Assembly (NCBI GenBank): GCA_964370205.1
Contig: CAYJIK010000027.1
Location: 1 to 23,784 of the forward strand
Direction of reading: 5' to 3'
Length of the DNA stretch: 23,784 bases
DNA from: DAMCAP01 sp964370205
GTDB lineage: Bacteria > Bacillota > Clostridia > Oscillospirales > Ruminococcaceae
Every line of letters begins with the position of its first letter. Position 1 is the first letter of the stretch. Positions 15,502 through 23,784 of the stretch are shown one piece after another. The notes beneath the pieces are model-generated. The model worked only from the letters and a program-made list of their open reading frames with translations, had not been told where the DNA came from and ran no database searches. The position numbers and the translations under genes were made by a program.

Positions 15502-15754
15502 ATGTAGACGCAGAGGTTGTAGGGAGTTTTAAGGGTGGAATAATTTAAGTTTAATGGTTCATAAACTATCTCCATCATTTTTCACAACCTTACCTTACCT
15601 TGAATAAACTGTATTAGCCGTAATCAGCGTCGATCTGCACCTTGGCGATACCGTAACAGTGACACAGGGCTATTTCTAATGTCGGCGGTAGTTTGCAAGT
15701 GAAAGAAACAACGCCGAATTAAGTCGGTGATAAATATAACAAGGGGGTAATAGC

Positions 15755-16849
15755 TTGAAGAACGACAAGACGCTGTTGTTTTTTCTGGGTTCAAATTCCG
15801 GCAGTGGCTTTGTATCGCTGTTTGAAGATGCACTGCTTGATAGAGAGCAAATGGACAGAGTTTATGTAATCAAGGGTGGGCCCGGTAGTGGGAAATCAAC
15901 ATTTTTGAAGAAGGTCATGGAAAGTCTACCTGACAATCAAGGGGGAGTAGTGGAGGAGATACACTGCGCTTCAGATGTCAACTCGCTTGACGCTTTAATA
16001 ATAGCGGACAAAAGGGTGTGTGCAGTGGACGCTACACCGCCACACACGATAGAGCCGGCTTTCCCGGGGGTGTTTGAGGAGCTGGTGACGTTTGACTTCT
16101 GGGATATGGAAAAGCTTATGCCGTATAAGCAGGAGTTACTGGACATAAGTGTAATTTATAAGAATACACAGTCACGGGCGGGCAAGCTCATAGGGGTAGC
16201 GGCTTCGCTTATCTCGGACACCTGCTCAATAGTGTCACCACATACAGACAAAGTAAAGATAACGAAAAATGCCCAGTCGATACTCAAGAAGGAAGTGCCA
16301 AAAAAGCGTGACGCATCAGGCAGAGGCGTGGAGCACAAACGACTGCTCACCGCTGTAACAAACCGAGGTATAGTCACGTTTGATGAAACGGCGCACCGCC
16401 TTGCGGATAAAATCTACAAGATAGAGGACATCTACGGGGTTTGCTCACATCTGCTCCTCTCGCAGCTAAAGGACGGTATCCTCGAAGCAGGCTATGATGT
16501 TTATTGTTGCTATTCGCCGTTTGCTGTGCGTGACACTGTATGGCAGTTGTTTGTGCCTGAACTGTCACTCGGGTTTATGACAGAGAACAACATGGTTGAT
16601 GTGTCAGACTTACCTCATCGCGTGATAAGCTACAGGCGGTACACCGACAAAGAGGCGCTAATACAGCACAGTAAACGTCTGAGCTTCAACCGTAAGACAG
16701 CCCTGCGTATAGCGGAGCAGGCCGCCGAGGTCATGATGGAAGCGAAGGAACTGCATGACCAAATGGAGGACATTTACGTGGGTACGATGGACTTTGGGAA
16801 GGTCAATGCTCGTGGGGAAGAGATTATAGGGGATATTTTGGAGAGGTAG
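15755..16849 (+). CDS. P-loop ATPase resembling PRK06851, second P-loop apparently lost
   Basis: A 364-residue protein. Residues 37-48 carry a clear Walker A (YVIKGGPGSGKS) after the opening FFLGSNSGSGFVSLFED, and EEIHCASDVNSLDALIIADK plus VDATPPHTIEPAFPGVFEEL match the family, from memory. In that family the second half also has a P-loop; here the corresponding stretch reads DKIYKIEDIYGVCSHLLLSQ and lacks the GxxGxGKS signature, while the rest of that half (VFVPELSLGFMT-like LFVPELSLGFMT) is kept. The family is common in spore-forming Firmicutes and has no firm role. The start is TTG at 15755 with AGGGGG 7 bases before it. It stands alone; the large cloverleaf-like element follows. Confidence 0.85.
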   Translation: MKNDKTLLFFLGSNSGSGFVSLFEDALLDREQMDRVYVIKGGPGSGKSTFLKKVMESLPDNQGGVVEEIHCASDVNSLDALIIADKRVCAVDATPPHTIEPAFPGVFEELVTFDFWDMEKLMPYKQELLDISVIYKNTQSRAGKLIGVAASLISDTCSIVSPHTDKVKITKNAQSILKKEVPKKRDASGRGVEHKRLLTAVTNRGIVTFDETAHRLADKIYKIEDIYGVCSHLLLSQLKDGILEAGYDVYCCYSPFAVRDTVWQLFVPELSLGFMTENNMVDVSDLPHRVISYRRYTDKEALIQHSKRLSFNRKTALRIAEQAAEVMMEAKELHDQMEDIYVGTMDFGKVNARGEEIIGDILER

Positions 16850-16869
16850 CTTTTCAGCCTTCGGCAATG

Positions 16870-16892
16870 TTTTTCCGCCCTTGGCGGAAAAA
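16870..16892. repeat. Perfect hairpin after the ATPase gene
   Basis: tttttccgcc (16870-16879) and ggcggaaaaa (16883-16892) form a 10-bp stem with loop ctt, 20 bases after the ATPase stop. There is no T-run after it on the plus strand, so it is a weak terminator at best. Confidence 0.75.
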
Positions 16893-16927
16893 GTCCGAAC
16901 CCTTCCCCTTTGTGCCCAGTAACGAAA

Positions 16928-17078
16928 GGTAGCGTAAACAGCAAGGTAGGGGCGAAGCCCCGCCTGTGCCACAGGCACAGGCAAACGCAAGAAAGCTCGG
17001 GCCGCACGCCCGAGCTTTCTTGCGTTTATTGAGCTACGCTCAATGGGGCTTCGCCCCTACCTTGCTGTTTACGCTACC
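16928..17078. repeat. 151-nt fold: perfect 34-bp outer stem enclosing three perfect hairpins
   Basis: Outer arms 16928-16961 and 17045-17078 match 34 of 34. Inside, directly adjoining one another, are hairpin a (16962-16969 with 16975-16982, loop cacag), hairpin b (16983-17002 with 17008-17027, 20 of 20, loop cgcac) and hairpin c (17028-17034 with 17038-17044, loop tac). All 138 non-loop bases are paired and no base is left unpaired at the junction. The arm includes the small palindrome ggggcgaagcccc. No open frame, target duplication or transposase is seen. It lies between the ATPase (plus) and the TraX-like gene (minus), whose 3' ends converge on it. Short hairpins ttgccc/gggcaa (17122-17136) and tcgcc/ggcga (17152-17165) follow in the rest of the 344-base gap. 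Confidence 0.95.
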
Positions 17079-17193
17079 GCCACCTCTGTAACCGGACGGA
17101 AAGCGTACCGCAAAAAGCGTATTGCCCATCGGGCAAAAGCAGTCACAACCTTCGCCGACAGGCGATCAAAACCACCTCTCACCACAGGCGAGA

Positions 17194-17907
17194 CTACCCC
17201 AAAACCCCACTCACCGCATATATCACAAGCAGATGCACAGGGTAAAACAGATAAAATGCATACTTCGACACACTCTTAGGTAGAAACTCGCCGCCACGCT
17301 TACCGTTATACAGCTTTATAAGTGGTAACGTTATTATCATCATCGCCTGCACAGGATTACTGCCTAGGTTTAGATAGACATTCGTAGCATCTCCTATCGT
17401 AATTTCCATTAGATAGATAAGTGCAGCACCGCCTATCGCAATTTCCGTACCGAAAGGCACATCACGGAGTATATAAAGTGCAAATATCAGCGCTATCCCC
17501 ATTGAGCCGTAGTCGGTGGACAGTAAATCCCCCAGCGCAAACAGTGCGACAGTACACCCAAGCTGCATTGGACTGTTGTTCTTCAGCTTATCATAAGAAT
17601 ACAAAACCCCCAAGCCAAGCGCAAGGGTGAAAAACACATTCTGCGACAACGGATCAAAAAGCTTCCCGTTAAAAGCAAGGTCAAACGGCACCTCACTTAT
17701 CAGCGCAAATGCTGACAGGTTAATAAGATACTTCTTCCTATCCCGTGTGTGGTGAAAACCCTCCACTATCAAAAAGCACATGACAGGAAAAGTAATCCTC
17801 CCGATAAACCGCATCATAAAAAACTCAGGTGCGTCAAAAACCGTCGCCCCCAGATGGTCTATAAGCATAGCCAAAATAGCAATAACCTTAAGCGCAAATC
17901 CACTCAT
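17194..17907 (-). CDS. TraX-family membrane protein
   Basis: A 237-residue integral membrane protein with about seven to eight hydrophobic segments. The opening SGFALKVIAILAMLIDHLGA and MRFIGRITFPVMCFLIVEGF with the HTRDRKKYLINL loop are typical of TraX-type proteins, which were named from the F-plasmid pilin acetylase but occur widely in Firmicutes chromosomes without any conjugation genes; that is the case here. The acyl-transfer role is therefore only a family-based guess. No strong ribosome binding site is seen (aaag). It follows fbp on the same strand with a 104-base gap. Confidence 0.88.
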   Translation of the reverse strand: MSGFALKVIAILAMLIDHLGATVFDAPEFFMMRFIGRITFPVMCFLIVEGFHHTRDRKKYLINLSAFALISEVPFDLAFNGKLFDPLSQNVFFTLALGLGVLYSYDKLKNNSPMQLGCTVALFALGDLLSTDYGSMGIALIFALYILRDVPFGTEIAIGGAALIYLMEITIGDATNVYLNLGSNPVQAMMIITLPLIKLYNGKRGGEFLPKSVSKYAFYLFYPVHLLVIYAVSGVLG

Positions 17908-18011
17908 TTCTTTACCCGCCGCTTTTGGTCAAATGTATACACCACAGCGGCAGACCTCCTAATCTTTAACGTTTGTTGTCCCCTGTCATGCAAGCAATCT
18001 AAGTCGTCGCT

Positions 18012-19982
18012 CTACTGCATTTCCTCCCGTTGATAGTGTAACAGAAGCGCCTTCAATACCTCAACTTGCTGGCTTATGGTTTTGCCTATGTCGGTGTCCG
18101 CCACATGTTTACGCTCGGTCGTCTCTTCGAGTATGTTGGAGGTGGAATGTATGTCGATATTCTCCTCTATAGCGGAAATTACAGATGCAAACGGTTGATG
18201 CGCCACCAGCCTTAGACTGAATGAGTTGTATATTAGTGTGTACCCTGCTATGCCTGTAGTCGCTTGGTACGCCTTGGAAAAACCGCCGTCTATCATCAGT
18301 AGTCTGCCGTTTGCCTTTATCGGGGTGTCTCCGTCCTTGTATTTCACAGGCATGTGACCGTTTACTATATGGCTGTCCTTACCCTCAAGCCCGAACTCGG
18401 ACAGTATCATTTCCACCGTTTTTTCATCGTCAATATACTTGTAGTAAGGGTTCTTTGGTTCTTCGTGGGTGGTTTTATCAGCTATGAGCAGACGTTCAAA
18501 CGTCGTCATGCACTCTCGTCCAAACAGCGGCGACTGTTTTCCACACCACAGATACCAACAAAAGTCCTCCCCCTTCTGCTTTTCAGGAGAACCTTCCGCC
18601 GAGAAGTAGGCACGTCGTGCCTGACTGTCGCAGTAGTCGAGCAGTGCCTTTCCGCTGTACACTTCGCCATCAAACACAAACTCCGCAAAAGAGCCATCCT
18701 CGGCAAGTGGCACGCAGGCGTGGTAGAGCAGATTGTTGTTAAAGCACTTGTAAAGTGACCCCTTTTCAAACATAAACCTGACATGACTTTGCAGACGCAT
18801 AGAGCGTGTAAAAGACTGCTGAAGCCCTTTCATTACAAGTTCTTCTTCCTCTGTCAACGCAAAGGGGTTCTCAGGGTCAATAGTCGGGAAGTCGTTTTCC
18901 TTTAGCTTGTGGACAGTGCCGTCTATCTCAAGCGTACCTGCGCTGTAGTCAATTCTGTCAAGTATACGCCTATCGTCCATGCCATACTCAGGATGACGTG
19001 AGATAAGCTGTGCCTCGCACTTTAGCTGTATTACCGCTATTGCCTTGCGTATTCTCGCAATTAGTGAAGCGTCTTCAAGCCTACCAGCCGAATTTTCGTA
19101 CACGCTGGGCATAAAGGACGGTGCAGTGTCGTAAGTGGAGACTGCAAGGTTTGTGAGCAGTCTAAGCGATATGCCGTAACCGTTCTCAATTGTGTCCACA
19201 TTGCCGTATTTCAGCGACACATTCAGCACAGACGCTATACAAGCGTAGCTACCTGCCGCCGCACCCATCCAAAGAATATCATGGTTGCCCCATTGTATGT
19301 CCACCGAATGATGCGCCATCAGCCTATCCATTATTACCTCAGCACCGGGGCCTCGGTCGTAAACATCGCCGACGATATGCAGATGGTCGACGGACAATCG
19401 CTTAATAATGTCCGATATAGCGACAATAAACGCTTCCGCTCTGCCTATTGATACGATATTGCGGACGATGGACTCATAGTAGAGGTATTTATCCCCCTCT
19501 TGGTTGTCGGCATGGAGTAGTTCGTCAATGATATACGCAAAGTCTAACGGCAGTGCCTTTCGCACTTTCGAGCGTGTATACTTTGACGATACAACACGGC
19601 TAATCTCAATAAGTCTAAGTATAGAGGTACGGAGGAATTTGTCCTTATTATCCCCATATTTTTCTTTGAGTAGCTCCAGTTTTATTCGTGGGTAGTATAT
19701 GAGCGTAGCAAGTTCTCCCCGTTCTTCCTCGCTGAGGTCGTCAGAGTATAGCCTGTCAATCTTCCCTCGGATAACCCCCGAAGCATTGTGCAGTATATGG
19801 TCAAACGCTTCACTCTCACCGTGTAGGTCGCTCATAAAATGTTCGGTACCTTTGGGAAGTTCCAGTATCGCCATCAGGTTTATAATCTCGGTGGACACCG
19901 CCGCAATTGTGGGAAACTGCTTTTTAAGCATGGTGACATATCCCGAGTTCCACAGTTCCAGAAGGTTGTTTATAATGCTCAC
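18012..19982 (-). CDS. fbp: Fructose-1,6-bisphosphatase, class III
   Basis: Removes the 1-phosphate of fructose-1,6-bisphosphate in gluconeogenesis. The 656 residues match the long Firmicutes-type enzyme: PTIAAVSTEIINLMAILELP followed by KGTEHFMSDLHGESEAF (metal site), HIVGDVYDRGPGAEVIMDRL and WGNHDILWMGAAAGSYAC, then IVNGHMPVKYKDGDTPIKAN and MIDGGFSKAYQ. The start is uncertain: GTG at 19982 touches its AAAGGA, with no spacing, and an ATT or the ATG at codon 18 (MLKKQFP) are other possibilities; family alignments want residues before YVTMLKKQ, so I keep GTG. A TATTAT -10-like box lies about 35-40 bases upstream. Codon and motif content are normal. Confidence 0.95.
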   Translation of the reverse strand: MSIINNLLELWNSGYVTMLKKQFPTIAAVSTEIINLMAILELPKGTEHFMSDLHGESEAFDHILHNASGVIRGKIDRLYSDDLSEEERGELATLIYYPRIKLELLKEKYGDNKDKFLRTSILRLIEISRVVSSKYTRSKVRKALPLDFAYIIDELLHADNQEGDKYLYYESIVRNIVSIGRAEAFIVAISDIIKRLSVDHLHIVGDVYDRGPGAEVIMDRLMAHHSVDIQWGNHDILWMGAAAGSYACIASVLNVSLKYGNVDTIENGYGISLRLLTNLAVSTYDTAPSFMPSVYENSAGRLEDASLIARIRKAIAVIQLKCEAQLISRHPEYGMDDRRILDRIDYSAGTLEIDGTVHKLKENDFPTIDPENPFALTEEEELVMKGLQQSFTRSMRLQSHVRFMFEKGSLYKCFNNNLLYHACVPLAEDGSFAEFVFDGEVYSGKALLDYCDSQARRAYFSAEGSPEKQKGEDFCWYLWCGKQSPLFGRECMTTFERLLIADKTTHEEPKNPYYKYIDDEKTVEMILSEFGLEGKDSHIVNGHMPVKYKDGDTPIKANGRLLMIDGGFSKAYQATTGIAGYTLIYNSFSLRLVAHQPFASVISAIEENIDIHSTSNILEETTERKHVADTDIGKTISQQVEVLKALLLHYQREEMQ

Positions 19983-20104
19983 TCCTTTGTTGTAGTGGCT
20001 GTTGACACTTTTGTCTTGGTATAATATAGAAATACGTTTATGGGAGTGGGTTTATGACAGGTGGAGGTTTTTCGAGGGAGGGTGGGTGGGGGCGGTTGCG
20101 AATG

Positions 20105-20173
20105 GGCGTTTGCAGGGTGATTTGCATGCTGTGTGGATGACGGCAACCTTGCAAATGCTCGGGCGCAAACGCC
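20105..20173. repeat. Nested stem X1 between cinA and fbp
   Basis: ggcgtttgc (20105-20113) pairs with 20165-20173 (9 of 9); inside it atttgca (20120-20126) pairs with 20150-20156 (7 of 7). An alternative stem ggttgc (20094-20099) with gcaacc (20143-20148) would compete. It lies in the 338-base gap 19983-20320, which has no convincing gene. Confidence 0.7.
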
Positions 20174-20188
20174 GATAGGTAGGCGAGT

Positions 20189-20257
20189 GACGCTTTGTAT
20201 TCGGGCGGTAGGACGCTCATACAGAAACGCTGCGAACAGTCCCGAATGTAAAGCGTC
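20189..20257. repeat. Long stem X2 between cinA and fbp
   Basis: gacgctttgtattcggg (20189-20205) pairs with 20241-20257: 15 Watson-Crick pairs plus two G-T pairs, so all 17 positions pair in a plus-strand RNA; on the minus strand those two would be A-C mismatches. A G-T and a G-C pair extend it outward. Loop of 35. It starts 16 bases after X1 and 63 bases from the cinA stop, so it could also act in termination. Confidence 0.75.
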
Positions 20258-20320
20258 GCCGCCGCATTGGGGGCGGTGACGTAAAGCGTACATCATGTGC
20301 GCTGGGAGCGCTAACAAATA

Positions 20321-21580
20321 CTACTGCTTACTACCTTTACACTGTTTTATCACCATATCCAAGGCATTTGACGAAGCAGAATAGCGTATAATCTCCCTGT
20401 CATCTTCACGGTCTCGGGATAGGTGTAGTTCACGCACATCTTCAGCCGTGTCCGACACCACCGCTACATACACAAGTCCCACAGGCTTTTTCTCACTGCC
20501 GCCACCGGGACCCGCAACACCTGTGATACCAACGCCGATATCACTGCCTATAACAGAGCGTGCACCCCTAGCCATCTCAAGCGCCACTTCCCTGCTAACT
20601 GCTCCGTGTTCAGCGAGCGTCTGTTCGCTTACGCCCAGCTGACGCACCTTGACAGCATTGCTGTACGCCACAACACCGCCCAAAAACACCTCGGACGAGC
20701 CGCTTATCTCAGTAAGTCTGGATGACAGCATACCACCTGTGCAACTCTCTGCGGTAGCGACAGTAAGCCCCGATTTTCTCAGTATATCCACCGCTCCATC
20801 GTGTATAGAACTGTAACCGTATCCGTATATATTATTGCCATATTCACGCTCTATAATGTCCACCGCCGGTTTTATAAGCGCTTCGCACTCCTCTTCGCTA
20901 CTACCAAGCGCAGTGACCTTCAGCTGTAGCTCCGACTGTTTAGCGTACGGCGCTACGGTGACATTCTCGTCCGCTTTCATGATATCCTTAAGCCTATCCT
21001 CCACCGACGACTCACCAACACCAAACAGGTTAATAGTCCGCCCGACTATCACACGGTCTATCTCATCCGCTAAAAAGTCTATCACCTGTCCGTCAAACAT
21101 CGGCTTCATCTCACGAGGAGGTCCGGGCATCAATATACACGCCTTTCCACCCTGCTCGACAATACAACCGGGTGCGCTACCGTAAGCATTCGTGAGCACC
21201 GTCGCCCCCTTAGGCATAAACGCCTGCTTATAGTTGTTCGGCGTAATAGACCCAAACCTACTCATCCGCTCTATAAGTACACGCCTGCACTCCTCGTTCT
21301 CCTCCATCGGTAGGGAAAAGTACTCTGCTACCGTTTCCTTTGTAAGATCGTCATAAGTGGGCCCCAGACCGCCTGTCATGATAACAAGGTCACAGCGTGA
21401 GAACGCCACCTCCAAGCATCTTTTAAGAGCAGACGGCTCGTCCCCCACAACTGTATGATTTACAACAGAATATCCGAGCTTCCCAAGGCCCTTAGAGATA
21501 TACGCCGCATTGGTGTTAGGGACATCGCCACAAAGCACTTCATACCCCACCGCCAAAATCTCTACATTCTTGTACTTCAC
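20321..21580 (-). CDS. cinA: CinA: competence/damage-inducible protein with nicotinamide-nucleotide amidase domain
   Basis: A 419-residue protein. The N-terminal MoCF-like domain (about 1-170) has EILAVGYEVLCGDVPNTNAA and MTGGLGPTYDDLTKETVAEY; the C-terminal domain (about 255-415) has the PncC-type signature TAESCTGGMLSSRLTEISGS, VAYSNAVKVRQLGV, EHGAVSREVALEMARGAR and GITGVAGPGGGSEKKPVGLV. The protein is complete and of normal length. In bacteria CinA is linked to pyridine-nucleotide recycling and, in some species, to DNA uptake. It starts with GTG at 21580, overlapping the stop of the upstream HD gene (GTGA), with GGGAG before it, so translation is coupled. Confidence 0.96.
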   Translation of the reverse strand: MKYKNVEILAVGYEVLCGDVPNTNAAYISKGLGKLGYSVVNHTVVGDEPSALKRCLEVAFSRCDLVIMTGGLGPTYDDLTKETVAEYFSLPMEENEECRRVLIERMSRFGSITPNNYKQAFMPKGATVLTNAYGSAPGCIVEQGGKACILMPGPPREMKPMFDGQVIDFLADEIDRVIVGRTINLFGVGESSVEDRLKDIMKADENVTVAPYAKQSELQLKVTALGSSEEECEALIKPAVDIIEREYGNNIYGYGYSSIHDGAVDILRKSGLTVATAESCTGGMLSSRLTEISGSSEVFLGGVVAYSNAVKVRQLGVSEQTLAEHGAVSREVALEMARGARSVIGSDIGVGITGVAGPGGGSEKKPVGLVYVAVVSDTAEDVRELHLSRDREDDREIIRYSASSNALDMVIKQCKGSKQ

Positions 21581-22149
21581 ACCGTTTCTCCCTTCATAGC
21601 GGTTTCATATTCACGCATCGCCATTATAGTGTGAGAAAACAGCTCGTTCATATCAATACCCATAAGCTCTGCGCCATATTTTATATGCTCCCTGTCCACA
21701 GCGGCGGCAAAATTCAGTGTCTTAAACTTCTTCTTAACAGAACTTACCTCCATATCCATAGTGCTCTTAGACGGTCTCATAAGCGCACATGCATTTATAA
21801 ACCCACATAGCTCGTCTATCGTAAATATCACTTTTTCCATCATGCTCTCAGGTGCTACATCAGTACACTTTTTATAACCGTGACTGAGTACAGCGTGGAT
21901 GAAACCATCATCAAACCCTGCTTCACGCAGATACTCGGGGGTGTGATTGCAGTGCTCATCGGGATACTTCTCATAGTCAAGATCATGAAGAAGCCCCACC
22001 ATGCCCCAGTACTCCACGTCCTCACCGTACAGCTTTGCAAAGTAGCGCATACCATACTCCACAGAGCGTGAATGACCGAGAAGCGACTCGGATTTGATGT
22101 GCTGACCCAGCAGTTCTTCTGCTTGTTCATGTGTTATGGGTAGTGTCAT
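21577..22149 (-). CDS. HD-domain hydrolase
   Basis: A 190-residue metal-dependent phosphohydrolase of the HD type. Residues 22-33 (SLLGHSRSVEYG, His26), 53-58 (LLHDLD, His55-Asp56), the histidines near SHGYKK (His90) and FTIDELCG (Asp near 112) give the H...HD...H...D pattern. It is a short single-domain form, similar to small clostridial HD proteins of unknown substrate. It is translationally coupled to cinA by a four-base overlap, which hints at a related role, possibly nucleotide clean-up; this is inference. AAAGG lies 12 bases before the ATG, a long spacing. Confidence 0.9.
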   Translation of the reverse strand: MTLPITHEQAEELLGQHIKSESLLGHSRSVEYGMRYFAKLYGEDVEYWGMVGLLHDLDYEKYPDEHCNHTPEYLREAGFDDGFIHAVLSHGYKKCTDVAPESMMEKVIFTIDELCGFINACALMRPSKSTMDMEVSSVKKKFKTLNFAAAVDREHIKYGAELMGIDMNELFSHTIMAMREYETAMKGETV

Positions 22150-22212
22150 TTTTTTACCGTACCTTTCTGTTATCTAATATATTTTTAAAAATCTGTAACT
22201 TTTCACTCTGTA

Positions 22213-22241
22213 ATTTTACCAAAAACCACCGATAAAAGCAA
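22213..22241 (-). promoter_or_regulatory. Probable promoter for the HD-cinA operon
   Basis: On the minus strand TTGCTT (22236-22241) and TAAAAT (22213-22218) are 17 bases apart; the -10 matches 5 of 6, the -35 only its TTG. It lies 64 bases before the HD-gene ATG. Confidence 0.55.
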
Positions 22242-22449
22242 CCGTTGATTTTGGTGGGGGGACGGAACTTTGGAGGGGTTTCTCCCCAAAATTGTAAGGT
22301 ACGCACCCTTGCGTTTCGCTGATATTGTTCCCCCTATGTTAAGTCGGGGTACCATAAAATGTATGTTTATTCTTTTATTTTCACGTTCGAGATATCACCC
22401 CCACCCCAGACATCATAAACATGTCCACTTTCCCCCCCACCGAGGCGGC

Positions 22450-22528
22450 GGCGGTCGACTGTTCGGGCTTTCCCTCACAGTCTCACCGTTAACATCCAAT
22501 CCGAACACCCAACCGCCACTCGCCCTAG
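22450..22528 (+). repeat. Possible diverged relative of repeat R2
   Basis: Two nested stems: ggcggt (22450-22455) with accgcc (22512-22517) and gttcgg (22461-22466) with ccgaac (22501-22506), separated by equal five-base internal loops, with a 34-base end loop. It ends in ccactcgccctag (22516-22528), exactly as R2 copy 1 does. The 633-base gap 22150-22782 also has the HD promoter and the small hairpin at 22585; no gene is supported in it. Confidence 0.6.
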
Positions 22529-22584
22529 GTATTCCCTCCATTGTACATACGGTTTTACAGGGATATAGTGTGAGCAAGAAGGGC

Positions 22585-22603
22585 GGGCGACTAATAGTCG
22601 CCC
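22585..22603. repeat. Palindromic hairpin of the TAGGGGCG type
   Basis: gggcgact (22585-22592) pairs perfectly with agtcgccc (22596-22603), loop aat, followed by cctaca; read on the minus strand this is tgtaggggcgact. It shares the tgtaggggcg word with the hairpin at 7919-7940. Confidence 0.7.
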
Positions 22604-22782
22604 CTACAGAGATGGTGGTACATTTACTCTTATGCCCCATTGGTGGCAGTGATGTGGGACATATCAAAACATACCCCCATACCGCACCAAAGCAAAAGGT
22701 TGTCACTCCGTCTTACGTAGCGACAACCCTTAAGTTTGTTGTTAAACTGTACCGTTTGTGTTTTTGCTATCAGGTGGGAATT

Positions 22783-23784
<1,002 letters not shown>

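Noticed and set aside
17194..17907. Conjugative element suggested by a TraX-like protein
   Set aside because: No other transfer genes, relaxase or integrase are in the window; TraX-type proteins are common in chromosomes.
19979..20317. 112-residue open frame on the minus strand between cinA and fbp
   Set aside because: It spans both arms of stems X1 and X2 and overlaps the fbp start; Pro/His/Thr-rich without any recognised motif.

Overview
The window looks like a chromosomal segment of an uncultured member of the Clostridia, probably Ruminococcaceae/Oscillospirales-like. This is inferred from the protein families (class III fructose-1,6-bisphosphatase, SpoIID/LytB-domain protein, stand-alone tandem-ACT protein, P-loop ATPase resembling PRK06851), from AGGAGG-type ribosome binding sites, and from sigma-A-type promoters. 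No phage genes, transposase, tRNA, rRNA or CRISPR array was seen. Nearly all genes are housekeeping genes.

Left part (1-6629, all minus strand): a purine cluster reads purE, purC, purF, purM (purM runs off the left edge). It is interrupted between purC and purF by about 500 bases of structured repeats. Upstream lies a PadR-type repressor followed by an NfeD-like and an SPFH/band-7 membrane protein, behind a clear promoter with an overlapping dyad.

Middle (7171-16849, mostly plus strand): a putative lipoprotein, a minus-strand tandem-ACT protein with a poly-Glu tail, a phospho-sugar mutase with a near-consensus promoter, a nitroreductase, secA, a VOC protein, a phosphopantetheinyl transferase, then a terminator-rich stretch and a P-loop ATPase.

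Right part (17194-23784, minus strand): a TraX-like membrane protein, fbp (class III), cinA, an HD-domain protein translationally coupled to cinA, and a SpoIID/LytB-domain protein that continues past the right edge.

The most unusual content is not protein coding. Many of the larger intergenic gaps carry elaborate nested palindromes. (1) Two 125-bp repeat units lie between purC and purF, each with an 83-nt three-way-junction fold (outer stem plus two hairpins). At least five base pairs change on both sides between the copies. A third, disrupted copy appears split by one of them. (2) A 151-nt element at 16928-17078 can be folded with no unpaired base outside three hairpin loops: a perfect 34-bp outer stem encloses three perfect hairpins. 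(3) A pair of roughly 110-bp GC-rich repeats lies at 6939-7050 and 10713-10822, with a possible diverged relative at 22450-22528. (4) Two consecutive long stems lie between cinA and fbp. In the imperfect stems the odd pairs are mostly G-U when read on the plus strand, which would favour a plus-strand RNA or a strand-specific DNA fold. These are the best candidates for an undescribed structured repeat system; their function cannot be determined from this window.
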